Shown here: positions 42,616 to 52,490 of the stretch, in pieces
Numbering within the stretch: position 1 is the first letter of the stretch
Layout of the letters: each line of letters starts with the position of its first letter
Origin: Alteromonas aquimaris
GTDB taxonomy: Bacteria > Pseudomonadota > Gammaproteobacteria > Enterobacterales > Alteromonadaceae
Assembly (NCBI RefSeq): GCF_026183695.1
Contig: NZ_JAPFRD010000011.1
Location: 594,796 to 658,795, forward strand
DNA length: 64,000 nucleotides
Direction of reading: 5' to 3'
The notes under the pieces: model-generated
What the model was told of the DNA's origin: nothing
Databases searched by the model: none
The model's input: the letters and a program-made list of their open reading frames with translations, nothing else
Translations under genes and position numbers: made by a program

Positions 42616-45225
42616 ATGAAAAACAACAAATATGTGCAGTTAGGATTATGTGCAGTTGCGGTTAATCTTGCTTTAGGCACTTCTTCAGCTTTCGCTCAGG
42701 AAGAAGAAAATATTGAAAAGATCCGTGTTACCGGCTCAATGATTAAGCGTACTGATATGGAAGGGCCATCGCCTATCACTTCCATTGATGCGAGCGAAAT
42801 TGCCAACACGGGTGTCACAGATTTAATCGGTTTATTTGCGAAAATGCCTATCTCCGGCCAGGGTACATTTTCGACCCAAGGTAACAGCAGTGATGACACG
42901 GCTAATGGTGGTTCCAGTGTGTCACTTCGCGGGTTAGGTGCCGATTCTACTCTCATCTTGGTAAACGGTCGCCGCGTATCGGTGTCACCTTTTGCTAAGG
43001 GTATAGATACCGCCTTCGTTGATATCAACAATATCCCGATATCGGCGATTAAACGTGTGGAAATTTTGAAAGACGGCGCGTCAGCAACTTATGGTTCCGA
43101 TGCAATTGCTGGCGTAATCAACGTTATTTTAAAGGATGATTTTGAAGGCGTAGAAGTCTCTGCCAAGTACGGTGACACTGCAGATGGTGGCGGCGAAGAG
43201 CAGAATGTCAGCCTGGTTTGGGGATCACAGTCTGATCGAGCTAGTCACACGTTCATCCTGGATTATTTTGACCGCGAAGAAATCTTATATGGCGATCGTG
43301 ACTATTCTCGCTCAGCGAATCAGGCAGCATTGCGTCCAAACGACCCAGATGCAGTAGACTTCCGTAGTTCGTCAGGTATTCCCGGAACTATTGCACTACG
43401 CGCAGACCCCACCAACCGTATCATTGATACCTTCGGTAACGACACCTGCCCGCCAGCAGATCGTGATCCAGCGAATGCATTGTGTCGATACGATTATGCA
43501 CCAGTGATGACCATGTTCCCAGACTCTGAGCGTTTCAGTTTTAATTACATGGGTAAATATGAAATTGCGCACGATCTTCAAGCATTCGTAGAGTTAAACG
43601 GACAAAATTCAAAATCTATTATCCGTGGCGCGGGTAGCCCCAGCTTTAACGAGTTGTTTATGGATGGCGATAATCCCAACCATCCCTTCGCTGATATGCC
43701 AAGCCATCCGTTTTATCAGCAAGACCTAACCATGCGTCGTCGTACGGTAGATATTGGTAATCGTGAAAAGCGTGTGGATACTGACTACTATCGCACGATT
43801 TTAGGTCTGGAAGGTGAGCTGGGGGCATGGAACTGGGAAGCTGCATACAGTTACATTAAGAGTGAATCGGTTGAACGTGGTGCAGATGGTTTCCCTAATT
43901 CACGTCGAACCCAGGAAGCGATTGATTCAGGTTTATGGAACCCGTTTGAACCTTCTGCCAACTCACAAGCTGCACTGGATTTCATCGAAACCCAGACAAC
44001 CCGTGTGGGTAAATCTACTAATAAATCGTTCGACGTGGTTTTCTCTGGTCCGCTTATGCAAATGGGCAGCGGTGACTTAATGCTGGCGGTTGGCGGCGAA
44101 TATCGCGAAGAGAAAATCTCTGACAACCCGGACGATCAGTTCCTTCGCGGTGAAGTGTTCGGTACCGAAGCCACGCAAGCAAATGGTCAGCGGGATTCAA
44201 CTTCTGTTTTCGCAGAGTTAGCTATCCCAGTTCTGGATGAGTTAGAAGTTCAGCTTGCGGTAAGACACGAAGATTACAGTGATTTTGGTACTACTACCGA
44301 TCCTAAAGTGTCGTTCTTATGGACACCTTTGGATAATTTATCGGTACGTGGTTCTTATGGTACGGCATTCCGTGCCCCCTCCTTACACCAGATTGGTCTA
44401 GGCCGTACCGACGAGTCGCCAAACCTGGTTGATACTGTACGTTGTAGTGCGGTTGGCCTGGCATGTGATCCGATGGAATACACCGCCGTGTTTGAAGGTA
44501 ACCCGGATTTAGGACCAGAAGAATCGACCAGTTATAACTTCGGGTTTATCTACGAAATCACAGACGATCTTGATTTCTCACTGGATTACTACTCGTACGA
44601 TATTGAAAACATTATCACCTCGGATACCCAGTTTGTGTTCAGCACATTCGGTACCGACCCGTCTGTTGTACAACGTATTCCGACTGGCATCAGTGGTGAT
44701 CCTGGTGAGGTTGTACGAATCTTTGATTCGTTCCAGAACTTAGGTGATCTGGAAACCTCAGGTCTTGATTTAGATGTAGGTTATTTACTGAAAACCGGAG
44801 CCGGCGATTTCCGCTTTGGCTACGTCATGAACTATGTGCTTAAGTACGAAGAATTTCGTCCCAATGCGACAGGTGGCAAACGCCTGTTCTTGCAGGAAGG
44901 TGAGTTCGAGCAACCTGAACTGCGCTACACCTTGTCAGCCGATTGGATGATGGATGTGTGGTCTGCGGCGGTTGCGCTTAACTACATTGGTGAATTTGAT
45001 GGCAGTGCAGATGCAGGCTTTGGTGATAAAACGGTAGATTCATTTGTAACCGTTGACGCCACGCTTAACTTCACGGGTATTGAGAACACTACGTTAACAC
45101 TAGGTGCCACCAACCTGTTTAACGAAGAACCTCCGTACAGCCATCATGACTTCTTTGGTTATGTGAATACGGTACACAGTGGTCAAGGACGTTTTGTGTA
45201 CGCTAAAGCATCGTACAAGTTCTAA
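42616..45225 (+). CDS. TonB-dependent outer-membrane receptor (substrate unknown)
   Basis: Large TonB-dependent receptor, 869 residues, ending in the aromatic YKF expected of an outer-membrane barrel. The signal peptide ends after AFA at 27. A TonB-box-like IEKIRVTGS follows, then a plug with SVSLRGLGADSTLILVNGRRV and KRVEILKDGASATYGSDAIAGVINVI. This plug type is common in Alteromonadales receptors for glycans, peptides or other large substrates. Being directly behind phoBR, it may serve phosphate acquisition from organic sources, but this is inference from position and a weak PhoB-like site. A strong terminator follows, so it is a single-gene unit. Confidence 0.92.
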   Translation: MKNNKYVQLGLCAVAVNLALGTSSAFAQEEENIEKIRVTGSMIKRTDMEGPSPITSIDASEIANTGVTDLIGLFAKMPISGQGTFSTQGNSSDDTANGGSSVSLRGLGADSTLILVNGRRVSVSPFAKGIDTAFVDINNIPISAIKRVEILKDGASATYGSDAIAGVINVILKDDFEGVEVSAKYGDTADGGGEEQNVSLVWGSQSDRASHTFILDYFDREEILYGDRDYSRSANQAALRPNDPDAVDFRSSSGIPGTIALRADPTNRIIDTFGNDTCPPADRDPANALCRYDYAPVMTMFPDSERFSFNYMGKYEIAHDLQAFVELNGQNSKSIIRGAGSPSFNELFMDGDNPNHPFADMPSHPFYQQDLTMRRRTVDIGNREKRVDTDYYRTILGLEGELGAWNWEAAYSYIKSESVERGADGFPNSRRTQEAIDSGLWNPFEPSANSQAALDFIETQTTRVGKSTNKSFDVVFSGPLMQMGSGDLMLAVGGEYREEKISDNPDDQFLRGEVFGTEATQANGQRDSTSVFAELAIPVLDELEVQLAVRHEDYSDFGTTTDPKVSFLWTPLDNLSVRGSYGTAFRAPSLHQIGLGRTDESPNLVDTVRCSAVGLACDPMEYTAVFEGNPDLGPEESTSYNFGFIYEITDDLDFSLDYYSYDIENIITSDTQFVFSTFGTDPSVVQRIPTGISGDPGEVVRIFDSFQNLGDLETSGLDLDVGYLLKTGAGDFRFGYVMNYVLKYEEFRPNATGGKRLFLQEGEFEQPELRYTLSADWMMDVWSAAVALNYIGEFDGSADAGFGDKTVDSFVTVDATLNFTGIENTTLTLGATNLFNEEPPYSHHDFFGYVNTVHSGQGRFVYAKASYKF

Positions 45226-45249
45226 AAATAAACGCGCTTGATATGACGT

Positions 45250-45276
45250 AAACGGGGCTGAAAAGCCCCGTTTTTA
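45250..45276 (+). terminator. Terminator after the TonB receptor
   Basis: AAACGGGGCT pairs with AGCCCCGTTT around GAAA, followed by a T-run, 25 bp after the stop. Confidence 0.95.
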
Positions 45277-45543
45277 TTTCCGTCAATACTGAGGCAAATA
45301 AAAAAGCATCAGCGTGCAAACTGAGGACAGTGAAAACCCCTTGATAAAGCGTTGTTGAAAAAGGGGCTTATGCAATCACTTTCAACCGTAGTGAAATACG
45401 GCGTCAACGCAGCATCCCCGGCCTTTACACTTAAAATAACTCAGGGAAGGGCCACCAACGAAGCAAAAAGTCGTCAGCTTACTGAATCGAAGGCATCCAG
45501 CATAGGTGGTTTTGTGCGGATAAACTGCTCAGGCTGTGGTTTC

Positions 45544-45996
45544 TTACCCGCTACGTCTTTGCGAACCTTTATAAAATAGCTTCGCGAAGGTTAAGCCACC
45601 TATCGCCCCCGACAAGCATTGCAGGGCAAACCCTAACGGCTCCCTGGCCCCGGCAATCAAGGTCACATCCAAGATGGGTTGCATGGTAATGAGTACAGTC
45701 AAAACAGCGGTAGCGCCACCAATAAAGGCAAGCAGTTTTGGGGCTATAATAAACTTTGCAAAAAGCACCACCACAAGCATGGCGATAAACAGGGCAAACG
45801 CAATAACAGGCGCATACGTGGGTAACAGCCCCCATATATCCTGAAACGACGTGCTTAACCAGTTGGCTACACTTATCTTCACATCAATGTCGAGTAAGCC
45901 AATTAACACCATTTGCGTATGCATTATTGAAGCAAGAACAAACGCTACGGTGGAGCCAATGAGCCAGGCTTTAAGAAACTGAATAGAATTAGCCAT
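45544..45996 (-). CDS. Small four-helix membrane protein of unknown function
   Basis: A 150-residue inner-membrane protein with four hydrophobic helices: about 8-28 (WLIGSTVAFVLASIMHTQMV), 58-83, 86-105 and 120-138. It ends with a short basic tail, FYKGSQRRSG. I do not recognise its family. The ATG at 45,996 gives MANSIQFLKAWLIG and is preferred to one 33 bp upstream, although neither has a strong ribosome site. It is divergent from the sugar dehydrogenase gene, with about 75 bp between. Hydrophobic periodicity and composition support real coding. Confidence 0.7.
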   Translation of the reverse strand: MANSIQFLKAWLIGSTVAFVLASIMHTQMVLIGLLDIDVKISVANWLSTSFQDIWGLLPTYAPVIAFALFIAMLVVVLFAKFIIAPKLLAFIGGATAVLTVLITMQPILDVTLIAGAREPLGFALQCLSGAIGGLTFAKLFYKGSQRRSG

Positions 45997-46071
45997 ATCA
46001 AGTTTACCAAGCGATAATTGTTCTATCATTCCACGGTGTTTGGGTAATCACAAGTTTTTAAGAAGGGACGA

Positions 46072-47193
46072 ATGAGACGATTTAGCGAAGTGACCAGATC
46101 AATGCAAATATTTTTGCTGCTTGCCAGCATGTTTAGCGGAATGCAAGCCTCTGCAGATGGCGTCGTACACATTAGCCCGATTGCAGATAAACTTCACCGC
46201 CCCTGGTCGATGGTTCAGCTGCCCGATGAAGGATGGCTGATCACGCTGCGAGGAGGGCAGTTAGTAAAAGTTAGCGCTGAGGGGGAAAAGCAAACAAAAA
46301 TTGATTTGAATTTGCCCGGCTTATTTGCTGAAAGCCAAGGGGGATTACTGGACTTTGCTTTAGCGCAGGACTACGCGTTATCAGGCACGGTGTTACTTAC
46401 CTATAGCCAGGGTAATAAAGATGCCAATCGGCTAGTCGTGGCGCGCGCAAAATTTATCAATGACACCCTCTCTGATCTTAAAATTATTCTTAAGGTGACG
46501 CCAGACAAAGATACGCCTGTGCATTATGGGGGCAGGTTGCTGGCACTGCCTGATGGAACCTGGCTGGTGACCTCTGGTGACGGATTTGACTATCGAGAAC
46601 AGGCACAAGTCAAAGACAGTTTGCTGGGTAAAGTGCTGCATTTTAGAGAAGACGGCTCTGCTCCGCAGGATCCCCCTTTTTCCACATCACCGCTGGTGTT
46701 CACGTTGGGTCATAGAAATCCTCAGGCACTGATTTATGATGAGCGGACGGGGAATATTGTTTCGCATGAACATGGCCCTGATGGGGGGGACGAAATTAAT
46801 ATTTTAACCAAAGGAAAAAACTATGGGTGGCCTGTCACTACCTATGGTAAGGATTATTCAGGTGCACGAATTTCGCCTTTCGAAACCTATCCTGGGATGG
46901 AGCAACCCGCCGTTAATTGGACACCTTCTATTGCCCCGTCCGGCATGGCACTTTACCGAGGAGAGCAGTTTGCTGAATTAGAGGGAAAAATGCTGGTTAC
47001 CACCCTAAAGGATCAATCTTTATATGCGGTAGATTTAGAGGCTCAACCACCTACCTCTACTAAAATATTTCCGCAGCTTAAACAACGCCTGCGAGATGTA
47101 AAGATTGACAATAAAGGGGCTATCGTCATTTTAACGGATGGTGCCAACGCCCAGCTGCTGAAAATTCAGCGGCGCAACCGTAAAAGTGATTAA
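46072..47193 (+). CDS. PQQ-dependent sugar dehydrogenase-like protein (YliI/Asd type)
   Basis: Exported six-bladed beta-propeller, 373 residues, of the soluble glucose/aldose dehydrogenase family that binds PQQ and calcium. The signal peptide ends after ASA near residue 28. Family motifs are present: LHRPWSMVQLP, GGLLDFAL, GHRNPQALIYD, the HEHGPDGGDEIN active-site/PQQ region, GKNYGWP, and SGMALYRG. It probably oxidises sugars in the periplasm, passing electrons to the respiratory chain, if the cell makes or takes up PQQ. GAAGGG precedes the ATG. It is transcribed alone. Confidence 0.9.
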   Translation: MRRFSEVTRSMQIFLLLASMFSGMQASADGVVHISPIADKLHRPWSMVQLPDEGWLITLRGGQLVKVSAEGEKQTKIDLNLPGLFAESQGGLLDFALAQDYALSGTVLLTYSQGNKDANRLVVARAKFINDTLSDLKIILKVTPDKDTPVHYGGRLLALPDGTWLVTSGDGFDYREQAQVKDSLLGKVLHFREDGSAPQDPPFSTSPLVFTLGHRNPQALIYDERTGNIVSHEHGPDGGDEINILTKGKNYGWPVTTYGKDYSGARISPFETYPGMEQPAVNWTPSIAPSGMALYRGEQFAELEGKMLVTTLKDQSLYAVDLEAQPPTSTKIFPQLKQRLRDVKIDNKGAIVILTDGANAQLLKIQRRNRKSD

Positions 47194-47250
47194 TAAGTAA
47201 GCGATACATACGCTGAATAGCGGCTATAAAGCGCATTAAATGGATTCAAA

Positions 47251-47279
47251 TTTAACTTTGGCGGATAACCCGTTATAAT
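47251..47279 (+). promoter_or_regulatory. Sigma-70 promoter of acnB
   Basis: TTTAAC (47,251-47,256), 17 bp, then a perfect TATAAT (47,274-47,279), 69 bp before the acnB start codon. Confidence 0.7.
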
Positions 47280-47347
47280 TCCGCCGTTTTATTGAATTCC
47301 TGTAGCAAGACCGACATTTACACAGGATTAACCATGAGGAAGATATC

Positions 47348-49960
47348 GTGTTAGAAGATTATCGCAAACACGTTGAAGAACGTGCTGCTGAGGGGATCCC
47401 TCCTAAACCATTGAATGCAGAACAGGTCGCAGGTTTAGTTGAGTTGTTGAAAAACCCTCCCGCCGGAGAAGAAGAAACTTTATTAACCCTTCTTTCCGAG
47501 CGCGTTCCTCCAGGTGTGGATGAAGCCGCGTACGTTAAAGCTGGTTTCTTAAGTGCTATCGCTAAAGGTGAAGATAGCTGCCCACTGATAAGCAAAGAAA
47601 AAGCGATCGAACTGTTAGGCAACATGCACGGTGGTTATAACATTGCCACTATGGTTGAACTGTTGGATGACAAAGAGCTAGCACCATTGGTAGCGAAAGA
47701 GCTTAAACATACGTTGCTCATGTTTGATGCGTATCATGATGTGGAAGAAAAGCATAAAGCCGGTAACGAACATGCTACTGACGTAATAAAGTCATGGGCA
47801 GAAGCTGAGTGGTTCACTTCACGCAAGAAGATGGACGACAAAATGACCTACACCGTGTTTAAAGTAACCGGTGAAACCAATACTGACGATTTGTCGCCGG
47901 CTCCCGATGCATGGTCACGCCCTGACATCCCACTGCATGCGTTGGCCGCATACAAGATGACTCGCGATGGACTCGAGCCAGAAGAGCATGGCGTTAAGGG
48001 GCCGATGAAGCAAATTGAAGACATTAAATCTAAAGGCCACCCCGTTGCCTTTGTGGGTGATGTTGTAGGGACAGGTTCATCGCGTAAATCTGCGACGAAC
48101 TCAGTTTTATGGTTCTTTGGTGAAGACTTACCAGGTGTGCCTAACAAGCGTGGCGGTGGTGTGTGTATTGGTAGCAAAGTTGCGCCAATTTTCTTCAACA
48201 CCATGGAAGATGCGGGTGCTTTAGTATTTGAAGCAGACGTAGAAAAAATGGAAATGGGCGATGTGATCGACATTTACCCCTACGAAGGCAAAATTACTAA
48301 CCATGAGACGGGTGAAGTATTAGCTGAGTATAGTTACAAATCAAAAGTTATTCTGGATGAAGTTCGCGCGGGTGGCCGGATTAATCTGATCATCGGACGA
48401 GGCCTGACGGATAAGGCGCGCGAAACATTAGGTCTGGGTCCCACAGATTTATTCCGTAAGCCTGAGCAACCCAAAGACACAGGTAAAGGCTTTACCCTGG
48501 CCCAGAAAATGGTAGGGAAAGCGTGTGGGGTCGAAGGCATTCGCCCTGGCACTTACTGTGAACCTAAGATGACCACAGTGGGTTCTCAGGATACCACAGG
48601 ACCAATGACACGTGATGAGTTGAAAGATCTCGCCTGTCTTGGCTTTACCGCTGACTTGACGATGCAGTCTTTCTGTCACACCGCAGCCTATCCTAAGCCG
48701 GTGGATATTGAAACTCAGCACACACTACCCGATTTTATTATGAATCGTGGCGGTGTCTCGCTGCGTCCTGGGGACGGTATTATTCACAGCTGGCTAAACC
48801 GGATGTTGCTTCCTGACACCGTTGGCACAGGTGGTGATTCGCATACGCGCTTCCCATTAGGTATCTCATTCCCGGCAGGTTCGGGTCTGGTGGCTTTTGC
48901 AGCCGCTACGGGTGTTATGCCATTGGATATGCCAGAATCCATCCTGGTTCGCTTTAAAGGTAAAATGCAACCGGGCATTACCTTACGTGACCTGGTCCAC
49001 GCCATTCCGCTGTATGGCATTAAACAAGGTTTATTGACTGTCGAGAAGAAAGGTAAAATTAACGCCTTCTCTGGCCGTGTACTTGAAATCGAAGGTCTTG
49101 AACACTTAACTGTTGAACAGGCATTCGAATTATCAGACGCGTCTGCTGAGCGCTCTGCAGCCGGTTGTACCATTAACTTGTCTGAAGAGTCTATCGCTGA
49201 GTACTTAAGATCGAACATCACCATGCTACGCTGGATGATCAACGAAGGTTACGGTGATCCACGTACCCTTGAACGTCGAGCGCAAAAGATGGAAGAGTGG
49301 TTAGCAAAACCTGAACTGATGCGTGCTGACGCGGATGCAGAATATGCAGAAGTCATTGAAATTGACCTTGCTGACATAAAAGAACCTATCGTATGTTGTC
49401 CGAATGATCCAGATGATGCGAAAACTCTGTCAGAAGTAGCAGGTGATAAGGTTGATGAAGTGTTTATCGGTTCGTGTATGACTAACATTGGACACTTCCG
49501 TGCAGCGGGTAAATTGTTAGAGCAATTTAACAAAACCTTACCAACGCGTCTGTGGATTTCTCCTCCTACTAAGATGGATAAAGCACAGTTGATGGAGGAA
49601 GGCTATTACAACATATATGGCCGTGTTGGCGTACGCACCGAAATGCCGGGCTGTTCATTATGCATGGGTAACCAGGCGCGAGTAGACGCAGGCACCACGG
49701 TATTGTCAACTTCCACGCGTAACTTCCCTAACCGTTTAGGTGACGGAGCCAATGTTTACCTCACATCAGCTGAATTAGCTGCAGTGGGTGCAATTGTTGG
49801 TCGTATCCCAACGGCTGAAGAGTACATGGAATATGCGAGTAAAATCGATTCGATGGCGGGTGAGGTGTATCGTTATCTGAACTTTGACAAAATTGAAAGC
49901 TTTAAGAAAGCCGAAGATGATGCCAAAGCGAGGATCATTCCCACCCTGAATGTTGCGTAA
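47348..49960 (+). CDS. acnB: Aconitate hydratase B
   Basis: Bifunctional aconitase/2-methylisocitrate dehydratase of the TCA and methylcitrate cycles, cytoplasmic, with a labile 4Fe-4S cluster. It is 870 residues (E. coli 865). Cluster cysteines C710 ([12 protein letters not shown]) and C769/C772 (GCSLCMGN) fall at the same numbers as in E. coli AcnB. The N-terminal HEAT-like domain and swivel domain precede the catalytic domains, the AcnB order. The start is a GTG with AGGAAG 5-6 nt upstream; it gives the family start [16 protein letters not shown]. It has a clear promoter and terminator and is a single-gene unit. Confidence 0.98.
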   Translation: MLEDYRKHVEERAAEGIPPKPLNAEQVAGLVELLKNPPAGEEETLLTLLSERVPPGVDEAAYVKAGFLSAIAKGEDSCPLISKEKAIELLGNMHGGYNIATMVELLDDKELAPLVAKELKHTLLMFDAYHDVEEKHKAGNEHATDVIKSWAEAEWFTSRKKMDDKMTYTVFKVTGETNTDDLSPAPDAWSRPDIPLHALAAYKMTRDGLEPEEHGVKGPMKQIEDIKSKGHPVAFVGDVVGTGSSRKSATNSVLWFFGEDLPGVPNKRGGGVCIGSKVAPIFFNTMEDAGALVFEADVEKMEMGDVIDIYPYEGKITNHETGEVLAEYSYKSKVILDEVRAGGRINLIIGRGLTDKARETLGLGPTDLFRKPEQPKDTGKGFTLAQKMVGKACGVEGIRPGTYCEPKMTTVGSQDTTGPMTRDELKDLACLGFTADLTMQSFCHTAAYPKPVDIETQHTLPDFIMNRGGVSLRPGDGIIHSWLNRMLLPDTVGTGGDSHTRFPLGISFPAGSGLVAFAAATGVMPLDMPESILVRFKGKMQPGITLRDLVHAIPLYGIKQGLLTVEKKGKINAFSGRVLEIEGLEHLTVEQAFELSDASAERSAAGCTINLSEESIAEYLRSNITMLRWMINEGYGDPRTLERRAQKMEEWLAKPELMRADADAEYAEVIEIDLADIKEPIVCCPNDPDDAKTLSEVAGDKVDEVFIGSCMTNIGHFRAAGKLLEQFNKTLPTRLWISPPTKMDKAQLMEEGYYNIYGRVGVRTEMPGCSLCMGNQARVDAGTTVLSTSTRNFPNRLGDGANVYLTSAELAAVGAIVGRIPTAEEYMEYASKIDSMAGEVYRYLNFDKIESFKKAEDDAKARIIPTLNVA

Positions 49961-49992
49961 CTAGCCCTATAACGTAGCGCAACAACACATTT

Positions 49993-50026
49993 AAAGAGCC
50001 GGGCCTTAGGGTACCGGCTCTTTTTA
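49993..50026 (+). terminator. acnB terminator
   Basis: AAAGAGCCGG pairs with CCGGCTCTTT and is followed by a T-run, 32 bp after the acnB stop. Confidence 0.93.
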
Positions 50027-50370
50027 TATCAGCCGGGGATGATGCTACGCTTATTAAATTGATAGGCTATATAGTAAGTAGAAATCAGAATTCGGACAGG
50101 CACTTCACAAAGTCTTAAGCCAGTTGCACCATTAAAAATTGCAACGGTGTTGCGCGGCGTAAGTCTGCTTTAATGCAAAGTCCGATATTGGAAAGCAAAA
50201 AACCGATGTGTATCGCTAACTTGGACTCTGTTGGGCGCTGCCACATGATGCTCGCAGGATGACATTCCTAACGCCCGGGTTAAATGGGTGCACTTACAAA
50301 ACAGTGCGAGCGGCAATGGCTTTTTTCTTTCGACTGCACTGGAAAATACTATGCTGAGGTATTCGATAAA
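50027..50370. other. Intergenic region between acnB and the DUF192 gene
   Basis: About 340 bp without a supported gene. GTTGCA (50,123-50,128) and TGCAAC (50,140-50,145) are inverted around an A-rich loop. GGGCG (about 50,233) can pair with CGCCC (about 50,273). The longer open frame from 50,284 adds residues that do not resemble the family and is taken as leader. Confidence 0.4.
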
Positions 50371-50838
50371 ATGAGAAAGAATAATATGGAAAAACGGTCA
50401 TTTTTCGCTATTGTGCTAGTGGCAATGCTGGCGGTGGGGATCCCACAGGTCGGTGCTGACAATGTTCAGTTTGATACCGCCACAGTGATAATTTTCGGCG
50501 AAAGGTTTGCAGTAGAATATGCGCATTCGCCAGCGCAGCGCGCGCAAGGGTTGATGTTTAGAAAATCCTTATGTGAAGATTGCGGGATGTTATTTTATTT
50601 TACCCCTCATCGAAAGGTGGGAATGTGGATGAAAAACACTTACATTCCTCTGGATGTGGCGTTTATCGATGAAGAAGGGGTGATCACCGATATAAAAGCA
50701 ATGCAGCCTCATGATTTAAATACAACCATGTCATCTAAGAAGGTCGCTTATTCACTGGAAATGAATCAGGGATGGTTTAAGCAACATAATGTCAAAGTAG
50801 GCGACACGATTAAGATTGATATTTCAGGCGCACAATAG
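50371..50838 (+). CDS. DUF192 exported protein
   Basis: A DUF192 protein of about 155 residues, a small beta-rich fold with no established function. A signal peptide (SFFAIVLVAMLAVGIPQVGA) is followed by the family core AHSPAQRAQGLMFRKSLCEDCGMLFYF, given by AQRAQGLMFR and GMLFYF, then VGMWMKNTYIPLDVAFID and the final KVGDTIKID. The pair C-E-D-C near the start of the core is a common variant. ATGs at 50,371 and 50,386 are both possible; neither ribosome site is decisive. It is followed 24 nt later by lysC, so the two are probably co-transcribed. Confidence 0.88.
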   Translation: MRKNNMEKRSFFAIVLVAMLAVGIPQVGADNVQFDTATVIIFGERFAVEYAHSPAQRAQGLMFRKSLCEDCGMLFYFTPHRKVGMWMKNTYIPLDVAFIDEEGVITDIKAMQPHDLNTTMSSKKVAYSLEMNQGWFKQHNVKVGDTIKIDISGAQ

Positions 50839-50862
50839 CGTGCACGCATATAGGAGAAAGTG

Positions 50863-52221
50863 GTGTCAAAAGCATTAACCATAGCGAAATTTGGTGGAAC
50901 CAGTGTGGCTAATTACGAGGCAATGCAAAATTGTGCACGTATCGTCACCAACAATTTATCTACTCGAATTGTGGTCGTAAGTGCGGCTGCAGGCGTCACC
51001 AATTACTTGGTTCAGCTCGCTCATACACCTTTGACTCAGCAGCAAATCGAAGAGGTTTGTGCGGCAATCACTAAAATAGAACTGACTATCCTGGAAAAGT
51101 TACCCAACGCGGTGTCTATTCAACCCAAGCTGGATGACTTATTGGCAGAATTACGCATGCTAGCTTTCCATGAAGAGATTTTGAAGCGAGACGATCTAAA
51201 AGATCAATTATTGTCGCTTGGTGAACGTATGTCGTCTTTATTGTTTGCCGAAGTGTTATTAGAGCAAGGCAAGCATGCGATTAATTTTGATGTAAGAAAA
51301 GTACTAAGAACGGATAGCGAATTTGGCCAAGCCGCACCCAACCTGGAGAAAATTGCTGAGCAAGCAGAAGCGTATCTTCGTCCTGAATTAGATAATGCTA
51401 TCGTCGTCACCCAAGGCTTTATTGGTGCAGATGAAAAGGGCAGAACGACCACCTTAGGACGGGGTGGATCCGATTTTACCGCGGCTTTACTGGCAGAAGG
51501 AATGCGCGCTGAAATCTGTGAAATATGGACCGATGTTAACGGCGTCTTCACTACTGATCCGCGCATCACTGCGGCCGCCAGACCTTTACCAGAATTAAGC
51601 TTTGAAGAAGCGGCCGAAATGGCTACCTTCGGTGCCAAAGTACTCCATCCGGCAACAATGGAACCCGCTTTACGTAAAAATGTGCGAGTTTTCGTCGGAT
51701 CCAGTAAAGAACCTGAGAAAGGTGGCACCTGGTTGGTGAAAGATTGCCAACAGGAGCCGTCATTCAGAGCAATTACCCGCCGCAAAGAGCAGGTGATGGT
51801 AACGGTTAAAACACCTAAAATGATGTATGCCCAAGGCTTTCTACAACAGGTGTTTGCGATCATTGCAAAACACAAGTTAAGCGTAGACCTGGTCACCACG
51901 TCTGAAATTGCGGTGTCCTTCACACTGGATAATCCGGCCAATTCGGTGGCCCATCGGCTTAACAAAGAAACTATCGCTGAGCTGGAAACAATCTGTGAAG
52001 TAAAAGTGGAAGAAGGTTTCGACCTGGTCACTGTGGTGGGTAACCATATGCACTCAGCGAAAGGTGTATCCAGTCAAATCTTCGCAGCGGTTACCGATTT
52101 TAATCTGCGCATGATCTGTTTTGGGGCGAATCCTCACAACATTTCATTTCTTGTCAATGAAAATGACAGTTCAGAAATTGTGAAGGTGCTTCACCAGGCG
52201 CTGTTTGAAACGGAACGATAA
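50863..52221 (+). CDS. lysC: Aspartate kinase III (lysine-sensitive type)
   Basis: Aspartokinase catalysing the first step to lysine, threonine and methionine. It is 452 residues without a homoserine dehydrogenase domain, matching the LysC (AKIII) type. The N-terminus has AKFGGTSVANYEAM, the substrate/ATP region TTLGRGGSDFTAALLAE, and two ACT domains follow from about residue 300 (VTVKTPKMMYAQGFLQQVFAII and later VGNHMHSAKGVSSQIF). The GTG at 50,863 is preferred over that at 50,860, because AGGAG lies at proper spacing only for it. No lysine riboswitch is visible in the short gap upstream. It follows the DUF192 gene closely. Confidence 0.95.
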   Translation: MSKALTIAKFGGTSVANYEAMQNCARIVTNNLSTRIVVVSAAAGVTNYLVQLAHTPLTQQQIEEVCAAITKIELTILEKLPNAVSIQPKLDDLLAELRMLAFHEEILKRDDLKDQLLSLGERMSSLLFAEVLLEQGKHAINFDVRKVLRTDSEFGQAAPNLEKIAEQAEAYLRPELDNAIVVTQGFIGADEKGRTTTLGRGGSDFTAALLAEGMRAEICEIWTDVNGVFTTDPRITAAARPLPELSFEEAAEMATFGAKVLHPATMEPALRKNVRVFVGSSKEPEKGGTWLVKDCQQEPSFRAITRRKEQVMVTVKTPKMMYAQGFLQQVFAIIAKHKLSVDLVTTSEIAVSFTLDNPANSVAHRLNKETIAELETICEVKVEEGFDLVTVVGNHMHSAKGVSSQIFAAVTDFNLRMICFGANPHNISFLVNENDSSEIVKVLHQALFETER

Positions 52222-52280
52222 AATACGTAAATGACGCGCGGCTTTTACTCACCCTTGGCTGCGCTATTTTCTTCCATTAT

Positions 52281-52330
52281 AGCCAACCTGCGTTTTCCTG
52301 ATATGGCTTGTCAAACGTGATCGCTTTCAC
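52281..52330. repeat. Possible hairpin element, copy C (weak)
   Basis: AGCCA (52,281-52,285) can pair with TGGCT (52,304-52,308). GCCAACCT, TGGCTTGTCAAA and TTCAC occur in the same order as in copy B at 42,288-42,336, with near-equal spacing. It lies between converging lysC and the chemoreceptor gene. Confidence 0.35.
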
Positions 52331-52451
52331 CACAGTTTAATTCAAAAGTTGGCAGGGCTATGTAAATGCTAGAATTGGGATGAAAGGTTAGATGTGCTTG
52401 TTCGCCGGAAGTCAGAAGTTTGTAATCGACGGCCGTTAAGGCGAACTATCT

Positions 52452-52479
52452 GGGCAAAGTAGTATATGCCACTTTGCCC
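52452..52479. terminator. Hairpin between lysC and the chemoreceptor gene
   Basis: GGGCAAAGT pairs perfectly with ACTTTGCCC around a 10-nt loop, 12 bp after the chemoreceptor stop. No long T-run follows on either strand, so terminator strength is uncertain. Confidence 0.55.
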
Positions 52480-52490
52480 GGTTTAAATGC

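Noticed and set aside
45352..45579. Open frame of 75 codons on the plus strand before the four-helix membrane protein
   Set aside because: It has a purine run before an internal ATG, but no recognisable domain. Its end overlaps the convergent gene, and its composition looks random.
50839..50862. Lysine riboswitch before lysC
   Set aside because: The gap to the upstream gene is only about 24 bp and contains only a ribosome site, so there is no room.
51204..52031. Long minus-strand frame inside lysC
   Set aside because: It is the antisense shadow of a clear aspartokinase reading frame and matches no family.
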